Shown here: one piece after another, positions 48,346 to 56,868 of the stretch
How the letters are laid out: every line of letters starts with the position of its first letter
How positions within the stretch are numbered: the stretch's first letter is position 1
Source: Thiobacillus sp.
GTDB taxonomy: Bacteria > Pseudomonadota > Gammaproteobacteria > Burkholderiales > Thiobacillaceae
Direction of reading: 5' to 3'
Length of the DNA stretch: 64,000 nt
NCBI GenBank assembly: GCA_019459325.1
Contig: JAIBFA010000036.1
Location: 1-64,000 of the forward strand
Translations under genes and position numbers: made by a program
Notes under the pieces: model-generated
What the model saw: only the letters and a program-made list of their open reading frames with translations
What the model was told of the DNA's origin: nothing
Databases searched by the model: none

Positions 48346-49832
48346 GCGGCGCCCCGGCGGTACTGGATGGCCTCGGCCAGATGGGCGGGGGTAATGGCGT
48401 CGCTGCCGGCCAGATCGGCCACACTGCGCGCCAGCTTGAGCACGCGGTGGTAGGCGCGCGCCGACAGATTCAATCGAACGATCGCCTGTTTCAGCAGGGC
48501 TTCGCTGGCCGCGTCCAGCGTGCAGTGCAGGTCGATCTCCTGCGTGCCGAGCGCGGCGTTGGGTTTGTCCTGGCGCGCAATCTGACGCTCGCGCGCAGCC
48601 TGCACGCGAGCGCGGATGGCAGTACTGGGTTCGCCCGCGCCGGCCTGCATCAGTTCGTCCTGTGTCAGCGCCGGCACGCTGATCTGGATGTCGATGCGGT
48701 CGAGCAGCGGCCCGGAAATGCGCCCGCGGTAACGGGTGATCTGGTCCGGTGTGTCGCGGCACGCCTGGGTGGGGTGGCCGAGATAGCCGCAGGGGCAGGG
48801 GTTCATCGCGGCGACGAGTTGGAAGCGCGCCGGGAAATCGGCCTGCCGCGCCGCGCGCGAAATCGTGATGTGGCCGGTCTCCAGCGGTTCGCGCAGCACT
48901 TCCAGCACCTGCCGCGAAAACTCCGGCAGCTCGTCGAGGAACAGCACGCCGTGGTGCGCCAGCGAAATCTCGCCCGGGCGCGGATTGCCGCCGCCGCCGA
49001 CCAGCGCCACCGCCGAGGCGGTATGGTGCGGCGCGCGGAAGGGACGACGCTGCCAGTGCTCAAAACGAAAGCCGCCGTTGAGCGACTGCACCGCCGCGGC
49101 TTCCAGCGCCTCGGTCTCGTTCATTGCCGGCAGGATGCCGGGAAAGCGCGCGGCGAGCATCGACTTGCCGGTGCCGGGTGGCCCTGCCATCAGCACCGAG
49201 TGGCCACCCGCTGCGGCGACTTCGAGCGCGCGCTTGGTGGCGGCCTGGCCTTTGACGTCAGCGAAATCGGGATAGTCCGGCACCGCAGACGCGGGATCTG
49301 ATACGGGTTCGAGGAGGCTGCCCTGACCCGCCAGCCACGCGCAAACGTCCAGCAGGCTGGTCGCGCCGAGCGTCTCGACCCCGCTGGCGAGCGCGGCTTC
49401 GCCGGCCGACGCCGCGGGCAGCACCAGCAGCCGGCCGGCGCTGCGGGTGGCGAGCGCCATCGCCAGCGCGCCGCGCACCGGGCGCAGTTCGCCGGTGAGC
49501 GCGAGCTCGCCGGCGAATTCAGCGTGCTTGAACTTGTCTGCGGGAATCTGCCCCGAGGCGGCCAGGATCGCCAGCGCGATCGGCAGGTCGAAACGCCCGG
49601 ATTCCTTGGGCAGGTCGGCCGGCGCGAGGTTGACCGTGATGCGCCGCGCCGGAAATTCGAAGCGCGCGTTCTGGATCGCCGCACGCACGCGGTCGCGCGC
49701 TTCCTTCACCTCGGTTTCCGGGAGCCCCACCAGGGTGAATGCTGGCAGCCCGTTGGCCAGATGCGCCTCGACCACCACCTCAGGCGCATCCATGCCGTTC
49801 AACGCCCGGCTTTTGACGACGGCGACGGCCAC
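48342..49832 (-). CDS. comM: ComM/YifB AAA+ helicase (Mg-chelatase-like)
   Basis: ComM is a hexameric helicase that aids branch migration during natural transformation. The 496-residue protein has the N-terminal ChlI-like domain (MAVAVVKSRALNGMDAPEVVVE), Walker A AGPPGTGKS, Walker B GVLFLDELPEF and the C-terminal Mg-chelatase domain. It is downstream of ubiK and overlaps the VIT1 gene. Confidence 0.94.
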   Translation of the reverse strand: MAVAVVKSRALNGMDAPEVVVEAHLANGLPAFTLVGLPETEVKEARDRVRAAIQNARFEFPARRITVNLAPADLPKESGRFDLPIALAILAASGQIPADKFKHAEFAGELALTGELRPVRGALAMALATRSAGRLLVLPAASAGEAALASGVETLGATSLLDVCAWLAGQGSLLEPVSDPASAVPDYPDFADVKGQAATKRALEVAAAGGHSVLMAGPPGTGKSMLAARFPGILPAMNETEALEAAAVQSLNGGFRFEHWQRRPFRAPHHTASAVALVGGGGNPRPGEISLAHHGVLFLDELPEFSRQVLEVLREPLETGHITISRAARQADFPARFQLVAAMNPCPCGYLGHPTQACRDTPDQITRYRGRISGPLLDRIDIQISVPALTQDELMQAGAGEPSTAIRARVQAARERQIARQDKPNAALGTQEIDLHCTLDAASEALLKQAIVRLNLSARAYHRVLKLARSVADLAGSDAITPAHLAEAIQYRRGAA

Positions 49833-49836
49833 GTGT

Positions 49837-50103
49837 TCAGTCTTCTTCTTCGCGCTGCTGCTTTTCCAGTTCGGCCAGGCGCGCTTCCAGCTGGGCCAGC
49901 TTCTCGCGTGTGCGTGCCAGCACTTCGGTCTGCACGTCGAATTCCTCGCGGGTCACCATATCCAGCTTGCCGAGCATCGAGGTCACCCCGGCCTTGAGGT
50001 TCTGTTCGATGTCCTTCGCGGGCGACTGCTTCAACACCTCGCCCAGCTTGCTGACCAGATCGTTAAGGAAAGCAGGGTTGGGAAATTTGGGATTCGGATT
50101 CAT
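49837..50103 (-). CDS. ubiK: Ubiquinone biosynthesis accessory factor UbiK
   Basis: The 88-residue BMFP/YqiC-type protein has an amphipathic N-terminus (FPNPAFLNDLVSKLGEVLKQ) and a C-terminal coiled coil (LARTREKLAQLEARLAELEKQQREEED). UbiK binds UbiJ to support aerobic ubiquinone synthesis; ubiJ is encoded at 12053-12631. The ATG at 50103 is preceded by GGAGG. It lies 4 bp before comM. Confidence 0.9.
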   Translation of the reverse strand: MNPNPKFPNPAFLNDLVSKLGEVLKQSPAKDIEQNLKAGVTSMLGKLDMVTREEFDVQTEVLARTREKLAQLEARLAELEKQQREEED

Positions 50104-50186
50104 GGCAACCTCCAATTGATGAAGCGAGTGTAGCAAGCACCACGTTGCGGCGCGTAGCCCAAAGAGAGTGCATGAAGTTTTCATGG

Positions 50187-50203
50187 CGCACCACGAGAGT
50201 GCG
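50187..50203. promoter_or_regulatory. NtrC-like binding site
   Basis: CGCAC-N7-GTGCG matches the NtrC dyad TGCAC-N7-GTGCA at eight of ten half-site positions. It is ~75 bp upstream of the sigma-54 promoter. A second dyad, CATGAA-GTT-TTCATG, lies at 50171-50185. Confidence 0.6.
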
Positions 50204-50264
50204 GGCTATGCTGGATTTGGTGGGGCTAAAAACATAAGTTGCTGTTATTTAATGAAATATTAAT

Positions 50265-50280
50265 TGGCACGGCTTGTGCT
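50265..50280 (+). promoter_or_regulatory. Sigma-54 promoter of the TorF-glnK-amtB operon
   Basis: TGGCACGGCTTGTGCT matches the consensus TGGCACG-N4-TTGC with one mismatch and exact -24/-12 spacing. It lies 47 bp before the porin ATG. Confidence 0.88.
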
Positions 50281-50326
50281 GAACGAGTAGTGCGATTTTG
50301 CGCGACTTCTTAATTCGGAGAAACTC

Positions 50327-51100
50327 ATGAAAAAACTTGTACACGCTTTGGTTCTGACCGGTTTGGTGGGCGTTCCCGCTTTTGCAATGGCTGCTGACGA
50401 GCCCGCTTCGCCGCATACCCTGAGCGCCAACATCACACTGACTTCGGATTACGTCTTCCGCGGTGTATCGCAGAGCCAGAACGGCCCGGCCATCCAGGGG
50501 GGTGTCGATTACAGCCACGCCAGCGGATTCTATGTGGGCACCTGGGCCTCCAACGTGGGTTGGGTCGAAGAGGGCGGGTTCAAAGAAGACAGCAGCATGG
50601 AAATCGACCTCTATGGCGGCTATCGTGGCACCGCTGGCGACTTTGGCTATGACGTCGGCGTCATTACCTACTATTACCCGGGTGACCAGATTGCAGCCGC
50701 GAATGATCCGGACACCACCGAAATCTATCTGGGTGCAAGCTGGAAGTTCCTGAGCGCGAAGTACAGCTACGTCGTATCCGATCAGTTTATCGGCTGGGGC
50801 ACGGCTACCGATCCCGCCGGCGACACTGACGGCAGCTACTACGTCGAACTGAATGCCAATTATGGTCTGGCCAACGGCTGGGGCCTGATTGGTCATGTCG
50901 GCTATCAGGACGTCAAGGACAATGATCTGGTTTCCTACACTGACTGGAAAATCGGCGTCAGCAAGGACATCGGTTTTGGCGTCGTCACGCTGGCCTACAG
51001 CGACACCGATGCTGATACGGCTTCCTACACCGTGCCGGCTGTCACCGGCGAGCAAATTGCTGACGGTCGCGTGTTCGTGTCCTTCTCCAAAACCTTCTAA
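50327..51100 (+). CDS. TorF-family putative porin
   Basis: The 257-residue protein has a signal peptide (MKKLVHALVLTGLVGVPAFAMAA) and beta-strand alternation to a terminal phenylalanine (VFVSFSKTF), typical of outer-membrane barrels. LTSDYVFRGVSQSQNGPAIQGG is the signature start of TIGR02001/TorF proteins. It is first in an operon with glnK and amtB behind a sigma-54 promoter. A role in uptake of ammonium or a nitrogen source across the outer membrane is inferred. Confidence 0.88.
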   Translation: MKKLVHALVLTGLVGVPAFAMAADEPASPHTLSANITLTSDYVFRGVSQSQNGPAIQGGVDYSHASGFYVGTWASNVGWVEEGGFKEDSSMEIDLYGGYRGTAGDFGYDVGVITYYYPGDQIAAANDPDTTEIYLGASWKFLSAKYSYVVSDQFIGWGTATDPAGDTDGSYYVELNANYGLANGWGLIGHVGYQDVKDNDLVSYTDWKIGVSKDIGFGVVTLAYSDTDADTASYTVPAVTGEQIADGRVFVSFSKTF

Positions 51101-51520
<420 letters not shown>

Positions 51521-51531
51521 GGAGCACAAAC

Positions 51532-53019
51532 ATGAAAAAACTATTTGCTTCGTTGGGCCTGATGTTTGCCCTGTTGTCTCCCGGACTGACGCTGGCGCAG
51601 GATGCGACCGCTCCGGTGGAAGACACCGCCGTGGTCGAAACGATGGACGCCGTTGCGGTAGAAGCACCGGTCGCGGTTGAAGATGCAGCGCCAGCTGAAG
51701 CCGCGCCTGCCGAGGAAGTTGCCGCTCCGGTCCCCGACAAGGGCGACGTCACCTGGATGCTGATTGCGACCATGGTGGTGGTTCTGATGACCATTCCCGG
51801 TCTGGCGCTGTTCTACGGTGGCCTGGTGCGCACTAAAAACATGCTGTCGGTTCTGACCCAGGTATTCGCGGTGTTCTGTCTGATCGCCATCCTGTGGGTG
51901 ATCTACGGCTACAGCCTGGCATTCACCGACGGCGGCGGCCTGAACAGCTTCATTGGTGGTCTCTCCAAGATGTTCCTGGCCGGGGTCGACACCAGCATCA
52001 CGGTGGAAACCTTCTCCAAGGGCGTGGTGATTCCCGAAATGCTGTTCATGGTGTTCCAGCTGACCTTCGCTGCTATTACCACTGCCCTGATCGTCGGTGG
52101 CCTGGCCGAGCGCGTCAAGTTCTCCGCTCTGCTGGTGTTCTCCGCGCTGTGGTTCACCTTCTCCTACCTGCCGATGGCGCACATGGTGTGGTTCTGGGGC
52201 GGTCCGTCTGCTTTCGACGCACCGGCCGGATTCCTGTTCGCCAAGGGCGCGCTCGACTTCGCCGGCGGCACTGTAGTGCACATCAACGCGGCCATGGCAG
52301 CGCTGGTGGGTGCGTTCGTGATCGGCAAGCGCATCGGTTACGGCAAGGAAGCGATGGCGCCGCATAACCTGACCTTCACCATGATCGGCGCCGGCATGCT
52401 GTGGTTTGGCTGGTTCGGTTTCAACGCCGGCTCCAACCTGGAAGCCAACGGCACCACGGTGCTGGCTCTGCTGAACACCGTGCTGGCTGCGGCTGCGGCA
52501 GCGCTCGCCTGGATGTTCACCGAGTGGATGATCCGCGGCAAGCCCTCCATGCTGGGCGCGGCTTCGGGTGCTGTCTCCGGTCTGGTGGCGATCACCCCGG
52601 CTGCCGGATTCTCCGGCCCGATGGCGGCAATCGTCCTCGGTGCGGTGGCGGGTGTGGCCTGTCTGTGGGGCGTCACCGGCCTGAAGAAGGCGCTGGGCTA
52701 TGACGACTCGCTCGACGTGTTCGGCGTGCACGGAATCGGCGGCATCATCGGCGCCATCGGCACCGGCATCGTCGCCAACCCGGCTCTGGGCGGTTCCGGT
52801 GTGTACGACTACGCTGCCGGCGCAGTGGCCGAGTTCAACGCCACGGGGCAGATCATCAGCCAACTGTGGGGCGTGGGCACCGTGATCGTGTGGTCGGGCG
52901 TGGTGAGCTTCGTGCTCTTCAAGCTGGTCGACCTCACCATGGGGCTGCGCGTGCCGGAAGAACAGGAGCGCGAAGGTCTGGACACCGCTTCTCACGGCGA
53001 ACGGGCCTACACGATGTAA
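51532..53019 (+). CDS. amtB: Ammonium transporter AmtB
   Basis: The 495-residue protein has a signal peptide (~1-24, ending LAQ). A ~45-residue Ala/Glu/Pro/Val-rich linker follows (longer than usual), then eleven helices. Twin pore histidines lie in PHNLTFTMIGAGMLWFGWF and VFGVHGIGGIIG. It forms the ammonia channel regulated by GlnK. The acidic periplasmic extension is unusual. Confidence 0.95.
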   Translation: MKKLFASLGLMFALLSPGLTLAQDATAPVEDTAVVETMDAVAVEAPVAVEDAAPAEAAPAEEVAAPVPDKGDVTWMLIATMVVVLMTIPGLALFYGGLVRTKNMLSVLTQVFAVFCLIAILWVIYGYSLAFTDGGGLNSFIGGLSKMFLAGVDTSITVETFSKGVVIPEMLFMVFQLTFAAITTALIVGGLAERVKFSALLVFSALWFTFSYLPMAHMVWFWGGPSAFDAPAGFLFAKGALDFAGGTVVHINAAMAALVGAFVIGKRIGYGKEAMAPHNLTFTMIGAGMLWFGWFGFNAGSNLEANGTTVLALLNTVLAAAAAALAWMFTEWMIRGKPSMLGAASGAVSGLVAITPAAGFSGPMAAIVLGAVAGVACLWGVTGLKKALGYDDSLDVFGVHGIGGIIGAIGTGIVANPALGGSGVYDYAAGAVAEFNATGQIISQLWGVGTVIVWSGVVSFVLFKLVDLTMGLRVPEEQEREGLDTASHGERAYTM

Positions 53020-53047
53020 CACGAAACCCTTTCTCCGAAGGAAACTG

Positions 53048-53074
53048 GGGCGCCCTGCAGGGCGCCCTTTTTTT
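53048..53074 (+). terminator. Rho-independent terminator after amtB
   Basis: GGGCGCCC, loop TGCA, GGGCGCCC, then TTTTTTT. A strong canonical hairpin 28 bp after the amtB stop. Confidence 0.95.
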
Positions 53075-53465
53075 CGTTCGGAATTTTGATGAAGAAACTG
53101 CTGCCGGCGCAGCGTTTTACGCCGAACTTCCTGCTCTTGAAACGGGGTGTCGTGGGCGGCTATCGACCTACAGCGGAAGGTAAGGTGGTCTGTGGCGAAC
53201 GTCTCATGTTCGGCCGAAGCGGACGCTCGAAGCGCTAGACCACAACGACCGCTATCGGCCAGAAACCGTCCTTCGTGAATGCCACAGAGCAGCCATTCGA
53301 CTGACGTCATTAACGTCTGTAAAGGAAGTATCTTTGTTTATCAACCAAGAAACTGTTCCGATCGGCGGCTTGTATTTCTGAAAAGTTGTGGAATCTGCAT
53401 GATGTGTTCCGATAGATTGAGGTGATTTATTTTCTGCTGGTCAGGTGTTATCGAAGTCATTGCGG
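53075..53465. other. 391-bp gene-free region with decayed repeat-like DNA
   Basis: No convincing ORF is present. The stretch ~53165-53310 contains GACCGCTATCGGCCAGAAAC and short motifs shared in order with the gap at 56460-56660. It looks like a degenerate intergenic repeat or pseudogene remnant. 53320-53465 is AT-rich and lies downstream of the kinase gene. No terminator for the kinase gene was identified. Confidence 0.5.
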
Positions 53466-54533
53466 TTAGAGGGGCAAGCGCATGTGCACTGCGAAGCCGG
53501 ACTCGCCAAGGTTCTCCGCCCGCACGCTGCCGCCATGGAGTCTGAGCACTTGCCGGGTGATGGTCAGTCCCAGTCCGTAGCCTTCGAAAGGCTTGGTATT
53601 GGCCGCGCGATAGAACGGCTCGAAAATGGCCTCCAGATCCGCAGGGGCAACACCGCTGCCCTGATCCTCGATGGTCAGATGGGCGAAACCACTCTCCTTG
53701 TCGACCTTCACCTGAATGGAGCGACCAGCCGGCGAATGCCGCACGGCATTGCGCAACACGTTCTCGACGGCGCGCCGCACCAACTCGATATTGCCGTCGA
53801 CGGTCAGGGATTCGGGCAGGTCGAGGGCGATGCTACAACCCTTCGGGTCGGCCTCGAAGCGCGCATTCTCGGCAACATCGTGGATGAGACTGGCGAGGTC
53901 AAATGGCTCGCGCGCGAGTTGGCCCACGCCGGTGTCGAGACGGGACAGCGTAAGGAGTTCGTCGACCAGATCGTCGATTCTGCCGATATCGCGCTGAATG
54001 CGGCCAGTGAGTTCGGCCATGCGTTCCGGCTGCTGATGCATCAGGTCCGAGGCGGCCTGAAGACGCGCCAAGGGGGAGCGCAGCTCGTGAGAGACGTCAT
54101 GGAGCAGGCGGCGGTGGCCCTCCACAAGATTCTGCAAGTGTTCCGCCATGCGATCGAAGTCGTGTCCCAAGTCGGACAGCTCGTCCCGGCGTTTGCCCAT
54201 CGCCGCGCCGACTCTTGTTGCGAGCTTGCCGTCGGCTTCCGCTTCGAAGGCTTCTTGCAGCGTCCGAATCGGGCGGGCGAAGTACAACGCCAACAACCAG
54301 GCAAAGATCAGGCTGACGATGCCCCCCGTTGCCACGGGCACCAATGGAAACAAGAGACGAGGCGGATGGGGAGGCAGCGCGGTTTCTTGTGGATGCTCCC
54401 GCGCATGACGAGAAAACGGCGCTGGCGGATCCTGATGCAAGGCCCAGATCGTGACGCCGACGCCGATTGCAGTGACGATCTGAGCCAGCCAGAACATCAG
54501 GAAGAACTTCCAGAAGAGACGCCCGAGTTTCAT
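53466..54533 (-). CDS. CpxA-like sensor histidine kinase
   Basis: The 355-residue protein has helix 1 (~10-32), a short ~30-residue periplasmic loop, helix 2 (~63-85), HAMP, HisKA with H149 in LLHDVSHELRSPL, and HATPase (NVLRNAVRHSPAG, EDQGSGVAP, GYGLGLTITRQV). The loop is rich in His and Pro (H33, H43, H47, H56), suggesting metal or pH sensing (inference). It is 10 bp downstream of its response regulator. It is not true CpxA, whose sensor domain is much larger. Confidence 0.9.
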   Translation of the reverse strand: MKLGRLFWKFFLMFWLAQIVTAIGVGVTIWALHQDPPAPFSRHAREHPQETALPPHPPRLLFPLVPVATGGIVSLIFAWLLALYFARPIRTLQEAFEAEADGKLATRVGAAMGKRRDELSDLGHDFDRMAEHLQNLVEGHRRLLHDVSHELRSPLARLQAASDLMHQQPERMAELTGRIQRDIGRIDDLVDELLTLSRLDTGVGQLAREPFDLASLIHDVAENARFEADPKGCSIALDLPESLTVDGNIELVRRAVENVLRNAVRHSPAGRSIQVKVDKESGFAHLTIEDQGSGVAPADLEAIFEPFYRAANTKPFEGYGLGLTITRQVLRLHGGSVRAENLGESGFAVHMRLPL

Positions 54534-54543
54534 GGTGACTCCC

Positions 54544-55254
54544 TTATTCAGCCATGAGCAGATAGCCCTTGCGGATGACCGTCTGGATGCGTGACCGTCC
54601 GTCGGCGCAGGGCTTGAGTTTGTTGCGAATACTATGGATATGCACGTCGATGCTGCGGTCGAAGCGGGCCAGGGGCCGGCCGATGGCTTCCTCGGACAGT
54701 TGTGGCTTGCTTACTGGGCGGCCCGCATGGCGCGCGAGCACTTCAAGCAGACTGAATTCCGTGCTGGTGAGTTCGAGCAGCTGGCCATCGTCCTCGGCAC
54801 GCCGCTGGCCCGGCCAGAGCGTCAGGGTGCCGACCGTGATGGTCTGGCCGGTTTGCCCCTCCTTACCCTTGGGGCGCTTGAGGATCGCGCGCAGGCGGGC
54901 CGCCAGTTCCCTCGGGCTGCAGGGTTTCGGCACATAGTCGTCCGCGCCGTGTTCGAGGCCAGAAATCCGGTCGGCATCGTCGCCTCGCGCCGTCAACATG
55001 ATGACAGGGATCGCACTTGAGGCACGGATTTTGAGCAGGGCCTGGAAACCGTCCAGGCCCTGCATCATGACATCCAGCACGGCGATGTCGTGCTGTCCCG
55101 TCAGTGCCGCTTCCACCCCGCTGAGACCATCGTGGCAACTGGTGACGTTAAACCCGTCGCGTTCGAGGTAGTCGCGGAACATGTCGACCAGTTCGATATC
55201 GTCATCGACCAGGAGGACATTCGGCCTGGTGGGGAGTGGGGGTGCGTACTGCAT
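54544..55254 (-). CDS. OmpR/CpxR-like response regulator
   Basis: The 236-residue protein has a receiver domain (VLLVDDDIELVDMF, phospho-acceptor D61 in AVLDVMMQGLDG, PKPCSPREL) and a winged helix (EFSLLEVLARHAGRPVSKPQLSEEAIGRPLARFDRSIDVHIHSIRNKL). It resembles CpxR closely. A CpxR-type box lies 41 bp upstream. It is divergent from an EF-hand gene. Confidence 0.92.
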   Translation of the reverse strand: MQYAPPLPTRPNVLLVDDDIELVDMFRDYLERDGFNVTSCHDGLSGVEAALTGQHDIAVLDVMMQGLDGFQALLKIRASSAIPVIMLTARGDDADRISGLEHGADDYVPKPCSPRELAARLRAILKRPKGKEGQTGQTITVGTLTLWPGQRRAEDDGQLLELTSTEFSLLEVLARHAGRPVSKPQLSEEAIGRPLARFDRSIDVHIHSIRNKLKPCADGRSRIQTVIRKGYLLMAE

Positions 55255-55560
55255 GGCGCAATCCTATGGCAAGCCAATCGCCGCGACAGCAACTTTTACA
55301 AGAATTAACTACATCCCGACCGGCAAGGGCTTGCTACCACCTGGGCGGCAATTGTTGCCACCTAAGCCAAACAATATCTTGTGGAGGCGGATGCAGCGGA
55401 ATCGAACCGGAAATCCGACTTGCTTTCTTAACAGCAATTAACCCAGATTTACACCTAACAATATGAATTAATTGGGTTTGTGGCCGTTTGTATTGCGTAA
55501 GCACCTTGATGTACGACTGCAGGGTGCCGTACCGACCATTTCATTTAAAGGGAGCAAATC
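55255..55560. other. Divergent promoter region of the two-component and EF-hand genes
   Basis: The 306-bp AT-richer gap carries a CpxR-type box (55295-55309), a palindrome GGCAA-TTG-TTGCC near 55347-55359, a tmRNA-3'-end-like segment (55380-55416) and TTTAC near 55450. GGGAG precedes the EF-hand ATG. Promoter -10/-35 elements are not clear. Confidence 0.55.
55295..55309 (-). promoter_or_regulatory. CpxR-type box
   Basis: On the minus strand GTTAA-N5-GTAAA matches the CpxR consensus GTAAA-N5-GTAAA with one or two changes. Its position upstream of the CpxR-like gene suggests autoregulation and perhaps control of the divergent EF-hand gene. Confidence 0.55.
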
Positions 55561-56331
55561 ATGAGCAGCATTAGCGGTATCGGGGGCGGTTATGGTTCGA
55601 TGACGATGCAGGGGATGGGCGGCATGCAGGGCATGCGAGGCATGAAACGCCCCGATCCGACGGAGATGGCCAATGACCTCTTCTCCAAATTGGACACTTC
55701 AGGACAGGGGTACATCGAGAAAGCCGATCTACAGAACGCCTTCGATCAAGCGTCGTCGAAGGTCAATGCTTCTGGCAGTTCGACCAGTGCCGATGAGCTT
55801 TTCTCGCAACTGGATAACGATGGCGATGGCAAGCTCACCAAGCAGGAATTCTCGGACTCAGTGAAGAAGCTTGCCGAAGGGCTGGAACAGCAGTTCCAGA
55901 GCGGCCGCATGCAGCGCGCGATGCCTCAGATGGACGGCATGAGCGGGATGCCGCCCGGGCCTCCGCCCGGCGCCGTGTCGGACCAGGGCATGACCCAAGA
56001 GGAACTCGCCAGCGCAGCCAAAGAGACCAGCGGTAGCGACAGCAATCTCTCCAGCATGCTAAATAATATCGTCCAGAATTTCGACTCTGCTGACACGAAC
56101 AAGGATGGCAAGGTGACTATGCAGGAGACCCTCGCCTATCAACAGTCACAGAGTACGTCGGGGTCGGGCAACTCGACGACCGCAACTTCGGAGAATGCCG
56201 GAACGAAAGCCGCCGGTAGCGATAGCTTCGAAGCCCAGGTGATGATGCAGATCATGAAGCTGGCCCATGCCTATGGAATCGGCCAAGAAAGCGGCTCCGA
56301 GGCGACTTCTTCCTTGCGGGCCACTGCGTGA
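55561..56331 (+). CDS. EF-hand calcium-binding protein
   Basis: The 256-residue protein has no Sec signal. It has a Met/Gly-rich N-terminus (MQGMGGMQGMRGM), then EF loops: DTSGQGYIEKAD (degenerate, Asp at position 12), DNDGDGKLTKQE (canonical) and DTNKDGKVTMQE (canonical). A Met/Pro-rich linker and Ser/Thr-rich C-terminal part separate and follow them. It probably binds two Ca2+ ions. It is divergent from a CpxRA-like system. XopAW-like EF-hand proteins have similar layout (from memory). Export route is unknown. Confidence 0.85.
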   Translation: MSSISGIGGGYGSMTMQGMGGMQGMRGMKRPDPTEMANDLFSKLDTSGQGYIEKADLQNAFDQASSKVNASGSSTSADELFSQLDNDGDGKLTKQEFSDSVKKLAEGLEQQFQSGRMQRAMPQMDGMSGMPPGPPPGAVSDQGMTQEELASAAKETSGSDSNLSSMLNNIVQNFDSADTNKDGKVTMQETLAYQQSQSTSGSGNSTTATSENAGTKAAGSDSFEAQVMMQIMKLAHAYGIGQESGSEATSSLRATA

Positions 56332-56339
56332 AGCCTCGG

Positions 56340-56372
56340 AAGCTGACAGAGCGGATTCCGCTCTGCCAGCTT
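56340..56372 (+). terminator. Hairpin terminator after EF-hand gene
   Basis: AAGCTG-a-CAGAGCGG, loop ATT, CCGCTCTG-c-CAGCTT: a 14-bp stem with one mismatch starting 8 bp past the stop. The following bases (GCTTGCCTTGTTT) are only moderately T-rich. Confidence 0.7.
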
Positions 56373-56819
56373 GCTTGCCTTGTTTACTCATGAGGCGCCT
56401 GGCTAGAAGACCACCCTTGGTGGTTTCCTTTCTTAGTCAATCAATGCGGTAACGAAAGCAACGGGGCGGAAGTCCGTGTTCGCCAGATCGCGAAGCCGCC
56501 ATTCACCGCAATTCCCGATGAATGGCCGGCATCAGTCGCATTGCTGACGGAGTTCGTCTCATGGCTCAATGTCGGCTAAGGCCGAGCATCCGGCATCCGC
56601 GGGCACCAACCCGACCGCCCGTTTCTGGCCGGTTACTGCCATTCAAGCGCCCGATTGTTGAAAACCTAAGTGCGTCCGGTGAATTGGACTTTGGGGGCAT
56701 ACCTGTGCGAAACGCTAGCCTGGGAGGGGGGCGGCACGTTGATCGTCGCTCAGGGCGTGAAGCCAGGCCAGGTGGAATCAGGATCGACGGCGTTGGTGGG
56801 ACGAATTGACGAATGGGGC

Positions 56820-56850
56820 AAAAACGGTTCCCGGCGACAGCCGGGAACCG
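56820..56850 (-). terminator. Rho-independent terminator of the mgd-gmaS-mgs operon
   Basis: On the minus strand CGGTTCCCGGC, loop TGTC, GCCGGGAACCG is followed by TTTTT. The 11-bp perfect stem lies 18 bp past the mgsC stop. Confidence 0.93.
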
Positions 56851-56868
56851 CGGACAGTTTAGGCAGGA

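Larger units (their letters stand above)
56332..56868. other. 537-bp gene-free region
   Basis: It begins with the EF-hand gene's terminator hairpin and ends with the mgs operon terminator. Between, ~56460-56660 carries motifs such as CGTCTCATG, TCGGC and TTCTGGCC that also occur in the same order in the gap at 53165-53310. Short ORFs here have no recognisable features. I read it as decayed repeat or pseudogene DNA. Confidence 0.5.

Noticed and set aside
48346-48762. N-terminal extension of the VIT1 transporter into comM
   Set aside because: It lies in another frame of comM. The ATG at 48345 overlapping the comM stop gives the family-like start.
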